DNA of 64,000 nt from Solanum dulcamara (Eukaryota > Streptophyta > Magnoliopsida > Solanales > Solanaceae), in contig NC_077238.1 in assembly GCF_947179165.1 (NCBI RefSeq), positions 38,739,793 through 38,803,792 of the forward strand, read 5' to 3'. Both the position numbers and the translations under genes were made by a program. Below the pieces are notes generated by a model. It did not search any database and had not been told where the DNA came from. It worked only from the letters and a program-made list of their open reading frames with translations. Below, one piece after another: positions 58,270 through 64,000 of the stretch; positions within the stretch are counted from its first letter, which is position 1, and the number at the start of each line of letters is the position of its first letter.

Positions 58270-59613
58270 AGAACTGGAAGCTCTACCACGGCCTCTACCA
58301 TGGCCTGCTGGTATCTACATTCCCCGCCCCATTGGGCGCATAGCCACAGAAGAAGAAGAACCCGCAACTGACCTAGTTGGCTGAGCCATACCACCTGGAG
58401 TACTCTTAAGTGGGCATTCTCTTGCAAATATGGACCTGACGGCCACAACAAAAACACGCACTGGTAGTCCAACGACATTCCCCAAAATGAGGCCTATTAC
58501 AAAGGGGACACTGGGGTATCGGTGGTCTTGACTGTCGAGAACTCTGGTCCCCTTGTATACCTAAAGCTCTAGAACCTTGTCCGGCCTCTAAATATCTAAC
58601 GCTTTCAACTCGTCCACCTGGAAATTGTGGAGGTATGCTCCGAGCTGGCTGGGCGGGTTATCTACCAAACTGCTAGAATCCCCTGCTGCGAAATTCCCCT
58701 GGATAATCAACTGACTTAGCCCTCTTAGGTTGACATCTATCAAACCCTATGTCAGGCTGACGCCTTTTATGTCGCTCTTCTACCCCTTGGGCATATGCTT
58801 ATACCCGGGTAATATCCATGCCTGGCTGAGAAGCCATGGCCATACATCTATCAACTAAGTAAAGATCCAAGCCCATAACATATCGATGCACCCTTTCTTC
58901 CATATCAGCTACAATCGTGTGGGCATGTCTTGCTAATCAGTCAAACTCGAGGCTATAGTCTTGAATACTCCTGTCGTTCTACTTCAACTTCAAGAATCTA
59001 TCCACCCTGGATCATCTCATTTCTGGAGGTAGGAAGTGGCTAAAAAATGCTTCTACAAACTCATCCCATTCAGCTGGAGGAGCACTCTCGCCCCTTGATA
59101 ACTTCCAAGACTCATGCCAGTTAGCGGCTACATCACATAGCCGATAGGAGGCCAATTCAACCGACTTAGTCTCCGAAGCCCTAATGATTCGCAGTGTACG
59201 CTGTATTTGTCGACTAAATTCCTGTGGGTCCTCGGTAGTCCTTGATCTATAAATTTCTGGAGGGTTACAAGCTAGGAAGTCACGAACTCTCAAGCTATCT
59301 TGTCTGTTAGTATCATCTGGGCCACGCCTCCAGGCCTGTCCTACCATTAGCCCAGTCAACAGCTGCACGACATCTCTCATAGCTCTATCCTCTGCCCCTT
59401 GCTACGGGATGGGAGGTTTCTGTATTGGATGTTTAGGATCTGCAGCTGCTGCTTCCCCAAGCTCCTCTGGAGGTGGCGGCGTAGTAGAGCTCGCCGACTG
59501 GAGTACAATCCTCGGCATAGATTGGGCACGGGCCCTAATAACCCTCGGGGTCTGACTAATTTCCCCCGTTGTTAACTTGACCTTCTAGGTAGTGGTCGCT
59601 TTCCTTAGAGGCA
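58270..59613 (-). pseudogene. E7 gag with zinc knuckles, few lesions
   Basis: The start is taken at ATG 59613-59611 (MPLRKATTT), followed after a few codons by TAG at 59587-59585. The front is Pro-rich. The gag domain at 59012-59380 reads well: DFLACNPPEIY, then EDPQEFSRQI, VELASYRLCDVA, WDEFVEAFFSHFLP. A stop follows MR (near 59012), then SIQDYSLEFD-like and FDRCQPKRAKS blocks. The zinc region near 58440-58530 has CPLCNRPHFGEC and CFCCGRQVHICKRM; the last Cys position of the second knuckle appears to be Met. Only a handful of stops separate this from an open frame. Confidence 0.88.
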
Positions 59614-59817
59614 TTATTGTAAACATATAAATTGGTTAGTGAAGGGTCATCCTGAAAATATAGCTCTATTGCACAATCTAAAATAAGAAAGAAAGTAATA
59701 TCCTAAATGTCCTGCAGCCTACTGTCTATAGGTGTGGTGCACAACACACCGATAAACAAGCCTCTACTAGACACGGTCTGTGGATACTCCGAGAAAGAAC
59801 TGCTCTGATACCACTTC
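59614..59817 (-). other. E7 leader with intact primer binding site
   Basis: The primer site TGGTATCAGAGC (complement of 59802-59813) is a perfect match to the usual initiator Met tRNA site, 4 bases from the LTR. The leader has an acceptor-like TATTTTCAG (complement ending at 59652) and another, CTTATTTTAG, upstream of gag. Confidence 0.9.
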
Positions 59818-62806
59818 TGTCATGACCCAACCCCGTAGGCCTTGATGGGTGCCTGAACTAGACACCCTTGTCTACCCCGGCCAACTATACATAGTATGTC
59901 CCCTGGTTATACTCAAAATACATCAACAGATAAGAAAACTCATAAGCCGACAAGGCTATTGTAACACATGGGGTCGTCCCGTGACATATATATATGCGGG
60001 CCGACAAGGCTGCCACAACACAGGGAACACCCTAAATCATAAGTCATATAAGCACAGCCATACATACCCATATATACAGCCCATATACTACTCAGGCACA
60101 ACTCATACACAGCCCATACACAACTTATATACAACTCATATATAGCTTAGATACAGTCGATATACAACATATATACAACTTATATACACATACGCTCTAC
60201 ACACATACAACCTACATCTGTATCCACAGACCTCTAAGAGTCAAAAAAACAGTAACATAAGGCGGGACAGGGGCCCCGCCGTACCCGTGAACAAAACTTA
60301 TATACATGCATCAAGTTTTAGTACCCAAAATCAGGCTACAGCACAATGGAGCATTCTTGGAACACTGAGTTGGACTCCTATGGTGGCGGATCCCCAACCT
60401 GTGTACCTGCACCTGCAAGCATGAAACGCAGCCCCCTGAAGATAGGGGGTCAGTACGACATATGTACTGTGTATGTAAAGTGAATGTAACTAAACCAGAA
60501 GTACATCCAAAATAGAGGAGTAGCAGAATAATTTATCAAATCAAAAACATGTACCTGTACTCTGTGAATCATAAAAAAAAACATGCATGCTCAAATTTTC
60601 AATATAGCCGGCCCCGTCAGGGGTCCAGTGAATCATATATGTAGTTTCAGTATCAGGCCCCGTGCCATCGTCGCCTTATTACAACACATCATCATAGTAT
60701 TAGTATCAGGCCCCAGGCCATTGTCACCTTATTACAATACATCATTATAGTATCAGTATCAGGCCCCAGGCCATCATATATATATATATGGATGCCGGCC
60801 ATCTAGCGAGGGACTCGGTGAACAATGTAGTTAATCGCTCGAATCTGACAACCAGCTCGAGACTCGGAGAAGAAGTGTTACAGTATACACGAGTAGAGTA
60901 GTAAGAAACAAAACACAGTTTAAGTCATTATATGAGACTTAGCTCTATAAGAGGACTAGGTTATTGTCTAAGAATTCGAGTAACAGTATAGTTATACTAG
61001 CTTCCCTCTAAATGCCATTAGGGTATACATTAATTACATCTCGAGGTTCCTAGACATTTGTATATTCATTAAGTCTTCGAATAGTGTTATGACTAGGAAT
61101 TTGTATATTCATTAAGTCCTCAGTGTATAAAAGATTCAAGGAAATTAGCCCAACTATCACATAAGCTTTAACATTCAGAACTGAATAAGGAGCATTCAAG
61201 AATGGAATTACTTTCGATGTTATGTCACTTTTTACTTAGCTTTACGACATGCCAAAAGAAAAGAAGGGATAGGCTTCACATACCTCTTATGGACTCCCCT
61301 TAATCGTGTTTATGTCGTTGTCCTCGCAACCTATTTAACATGGAAGTAAGGTGAGTATTAATAACCCTTAGACTTTTCAGCAACTTAGGCTACCCACCAA
61401 TATTCATAGCATTCATCTCCTCGCTCGCCCTCTCGACTAGTTCCTTAACTAGTTAAGGTGTTAACGGAAATCGGACAGATCCTCCCCTATAATGTGCCCT
61501 ATCCGAATTTCCCAACCATGTAATTAACACCTCATACAACCAACAATACAACCAGCAGCTCATATATATATAACATGGAAACATTACACAATATAAACTC
61601 CAAATGACTCGCCCGAAGTTACGATACCAAAAGAGGGTTTCTAGTTTCTATTTTGTGAAACCTTTAATCGTACGAAGCGGGGGGTCGTGTGTCTGTAACC
61701 AGAAGCTCCACCACCTCATTTAGAGAAATTTTCTAGCCTGAAACACGCCAAAACACAACCAGCATCATCCCCCACGCGCACAACACCTTATTTCGACAAT
61801 AATTTAACTATAGCGATTCCAAATTCGTTTATTTCAAACGCTGAACTTTTCAAACCTTTTCCCCAACTTCCATAAGCCCATAAGGTGTGTAATACACACT
61901 AATTTAACATCAAAGACTTCAAATTAGAGGGAAAGAACTTACCTTTTCCGAAATTGGCTAGAACTCGCCGAAATCGCTCCTCGGAATTTTTTTAGCGTGC
62001 TGAATCGTCGTGGCAGCTTGCTGTCTATTTTTTGGCTGCACCGAACTCTAATTTTATTCTACTAATACTTCCATATCATCATGTTATATTCTATATAGTT
62101 AATTTATGGAACAAAATCGAGACTTACCTAATTTTTCTCCCAAGCCATTGCAATTTTCTCTCTAGATTAGGGTTTGTTCATCTATTTTTGTTTGCTGGAA
62201 ATTTGATGAAGGAAGCTGGAGTATATGATACATATACATACATATATGTGGACCTAGGGTGTGACACGTGTCATCCCCAAGAGGTGACACGTGTCCAGCC
62301 CCTATTGGGCCCTCGCATCTTCATGCTGAAGGAGGGGCTGCCACGTGGTAGTGGGGCCCACCTCCCCCAAGCAGGTGGGTCACCTACTTGACCCCAAGAA
62401 GGTGGGTCACCTTCTAGCTTAGGTGTTGCCACGTTTCACCCTCCTATTGGCTGTCCCGCGCAATTTTATTTTTTCTCCTCGTGGGTTTGTAATCTCGTTC
62501 GTAATCTCGTCTCACTTTAAGAGCCTATGAAACCCTTGCTACGGAATCTTGGTATGTAATCAAGTAACTCACGTATGTAAGACTTCTAAATTAGTAGTTT
62601 ACGTAGATAAGTAGACTCCTACGACTCGTTACTTGGCCTCCAACTCCTTCCGACTTCTCTTGTCCCTATTTCCCACCTTCCCTACCATGGGGTGTCACAT
62701 TCTCCCTTCTTAGAGTTGTTCAATAGGTTCATAACTTAAGTGGCTCACATACTAGCTTCTAAGTAACTTAAGGAACCTTCCGAGTTCAAAGATGTGGGGT
62801 GTAACA
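59818..62806 (-). repeat. E7 5' LTR (2989 bp)
   Basis: On the plus strand it starts TGTCATGACCC and ends GGTGTAACA. The 53-bp tandem repeat starts at 60643, 60696 and 60749. In LTR orientation the promoter region has CCACGTGG (near 62341), two exact GACACGTGTC palindromes (62286-62295 and 62263-62272), then a TATATGTATG stretch (about 62225-62250). A donor-like TAG|GTAAGT (complement, GT at 62127-62126) and a second GGTAAGTTC near 61935 follow downstream. No gene is present. Confidence 0.94.
62263..62295. promoter_or_regulatory. Paired G-box palindromes in E7 5' LTR
   Basis: Two exact copies of GACACGTGTC, 13 bp apart, about 15-60 bp upstream (in element orientation) of the TATA-like stretch. 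The arrangement is the same as in S2. A third CACGTG, in CCACGTGG, lies further upstream near 62341. This would be the active promoter copy of E7 if the element is transcribed. Confidence 0.6.
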
Positions 62807-63732
62807 AAAGAGTTATATATTGGAGAGATTGTTAGATTGCATGGTGTCCCTATATAATTTATTTCAATAAGAGGAGAACAATTTACAATGCACTTTTGGA
62901 AATCCTCCTAGAATGGTTTGGGGATGCAGGTAAGTTTAGTACAATATTTCATCCTCAGACTAACGGCCAAGCTAAGCGTATGATCCATAAGCTTAAGGAT
63001 ATGTTACGAGTGTGTATGCTAGATTTCAAAGGAAATTGCATGATCATCACTTGCCACTTATCAAGTTTTTTTTATAATAATAGTTATCATTCTAGCAACT
63101 ATATGGCACAATATGAGGCTTTATATGGAAGAAAATATAGATCCCCTCTTAGTTGATTTGAGGTTGGAGAATAAGGATTGTTTGGACCAGACTTACTACA
63201 CTAGGCCATGGAATAAGTTAAGTTATTTAAAGGACAATTGTTGAGAGCTTAGAATTTTCACAAATTATATGCGGATGTTAGGCAGCGAGACTTGGAGATT
63301 CATGTTGATTCTTAGGTATTTCTATAACTTTTGCCTATATAAAGCGTGTTATGATATTTTACAAAAAGGTCAAGTTGAGAAATAGGTACGTTGGGCCTTA
63401 TCGCATCTTGAAATGGATAGGCTGAATTTTCTATGATTTAAAGTGGCCTCTAGAGTTAGAAACAGTACACCCTGTTATTCATGTTTCTATGTTATGAAAG
63501 TATATTGGAGATCTAGCACATATAGTGCAAAAAACAAATGTTCATATTTCAGAGGAGTTATCTTATGAAGAAGTCCCTATCTCCATAGTACATCATTATA
63601 AAAAGATTAAAAAATAAGGATACAGCTTATGTGAAAGTATTTTGGTGGAGCTGTAATATTGAAGAGCTGATATGGGAAGCTGAGGAAGACATGAAGTTCA
63701 AATATCCCCACTTGTTCGCTTCTTCATATTAA
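62807..63732 (+). pseudogene. E6 integrase remainder and chromodomain remnant
   Basis: This continues the integrase cut at 51668: ELYIGEIVRLHGVP, then ISIRGEQFTMHFW where the second catalytic Asp of SDRG has become Ile-Arg. A frame with FHPQTNGQAKRMIHKLKDML follows at 62944-63010; the usual AERTIQ is AKRMIH, so the catalytic Glu is also lost. NNSYHSSNYMAQYEALYGRKY follows at 63075-63140. A weak chromodomain remnant lies at about 63545-63700. The normal end is TAA near 63730-63732. Not functional. Confidence 0.85.
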
Positions 63733-63853
63733 TAGACAATATTTTGGGCATATGAGGTATGTTAATTATGTGTTATATAAGTTCTTATATTATTCTCTAT
63801 GATGTCACAAATATTAGCACCATTCGGGAAAAATGTCCCTAAGGGGGGAAGGA
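63733..63853 (+). other. E6 3' untranslated region and polypurine tract
   Basis: Non-coding, ending with AAGGGGGGAAGGA (63841-63853) directly before the 3' LTR. Confidence 0.85.
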
Positions 63854-64000
63854 TGTAACACCCCACCCGTTTGAACGTTGGAATTAACTTGTACTTTTAA
63901 ACTAAGACTACGACTTGTTAATAGATAATAAAGGATGTTTTATGAGTTATTTTAATTACACAAAGTCCGTAGGTTAAGTGTGGAAGTCAAGGAAGTTGTG
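63854..64000 (+). repeat. E6 3' LTR, first 147 bp
   Basis: It starts TGTAACACCCCACCC and aligns with 45808-45955. The window ends inside it. E2's remaining LTR is expected after it. Confidence 0.9.

Larger units (their letters stand above)
51669..62806 (-). mobile_element. E7: complete chromovirus inserted in E6 integrase
   Basis: An 11.1-kb minus-strand element with two LTRs of almost equal length (2994 and 2989 bp), primer site, gag, pol and polypurine tract. The first ~250 bp of the two LTRs differ by eye at about 21 places, mostly transitions, so they are roughly 92% alike there. Flanks are AAATG (51664-51668) and AAAGA (62807-62811): no exact TSD, only AAA in common. E6's integrase reading stops at NYK before it and resumes as ELYIGEIVRLHGVP after it, which confirms an insertion. 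Confidence 0.94.
45808..64000 (+). mobile_element. E6: chromovirus in E2's LTR, split by E7
   Basis: The 5' LTR is 45808-48347. The internal region is 48348-51668 and 62807-63853, and the 3' LTR starts at 63854 and runs off the window. E7 (51669-62806) lies in the integrase. The two LTR starts align well by eye (TGTAACACCC, then CCCGTTTGAAC and GTTGGAATTAACTT-like blocks) but with many differences. The gene is heavily decayed, and its protease region appears to be deleted. It is one of the older insertions after E2. Confidence 0.9.

Noticed and set aside
54797..59613. E7 as an endogenous pararetrovirus (caulimovirus-like) copy
   Set aside because: It has LTRs, an integrase with HHCC and D,D,E motifs and a chromodomain, which are features of Ty3/gypsy retrotransposons. 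There is no movement protein.
51700..62391. ORFs 51700-51990/59849-60145 and 53901-54149/62032-62391 that look conserved as pairs
   Set aside because: They are the same LTR sequence present twice in E7 (two LTRs). Similarity comes from the repeat, not protein selection.

Overview
This window is plant heterochromatin made almost entirely of nested LTR retrotransposons of the Ty3/gypsy type. I see no host protein gene, rRNA or tRNA. Every recognisable protein fragment is gag, protease, reverse transcriptase (RT), RNase H, integrase (INT) or a C-terminal chromodomain, in the order PR-RT-RNH-INT-CHD. That order, LTRs of about 1.6-3.4 kb and primer sites complementary to initiator Met tRNA fit plant chromoviruses of the Tekay/Del type. 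The AT-rich sequence and element style suggest a large-genome eudicot. A nightshade (tomato, potato or pepper relative) is a guess from general familiarity, not something proven here. All coding regions are broken by stops or frameshifts.

The window can be read as one nest. E2, a minus-strand element, is the oldest host. Its pieces are 3849-5666 (INT-RNH-RT), 33049-34294 (RT/PR/zinc knuckle/gag) and 44951-45807 (gag, primer site, 13 bp of LTR). Four elements sit in E2: E1 (+, right end only, 1-3848), E3 (-, 5667-33048), E5 (+, 34295-44945, no coding capacity) and E6 (+, 45808 to beyond 64000). Inside E3's gag is E4 (+, 11546-29842), a tandem LTR-internal-LTR-internal-LTR array. E4's middle LTR holds solo LTR S1 (-, 19663-22018) and a 459-bp Mutator-type MITE (22094-22552). 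E5 holds solo LTR S2 (-, 37521-40963). E6's integrase is split by E7 (-, 51669-62806), the only complete LTR-to-LTR element with a nearly full set of domains.

Most junctions are supported by target-site duplications (TSDs) and by the interrupted reading frame resuming on the far side. S1 has TTGTC, S2 GATAA, E5 AGAAA and the MITE TTTTTTAAA, all exact. E4 has AGAAT/AGAAC. E3 has a decayed pair, and E7's flanks share only AAA.

LTR families: E1 and E3 share one family (TGTAAGRCCCC start). E4 has its own U3 but shares its downstream half with E3. E5, E7, S1 and S2 form a third family (TGTTAYACCCC start) with G-box palindromes near a TATA box. E6 has a fourth (TGTAACACCC). E2's LTR is seen only as a stub.

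No new defence, metabolic or CRISPR-like system is present. The most interesting observations are the tandem E4 array with lesions shared by both copies; a 408-bp GT...AG-bounded segment missing from one E4 LTR; donor-like and acceptor-like sites that suggest a spliced leader; and a non-coding E5 that shares LTRs with the coding E7 family.
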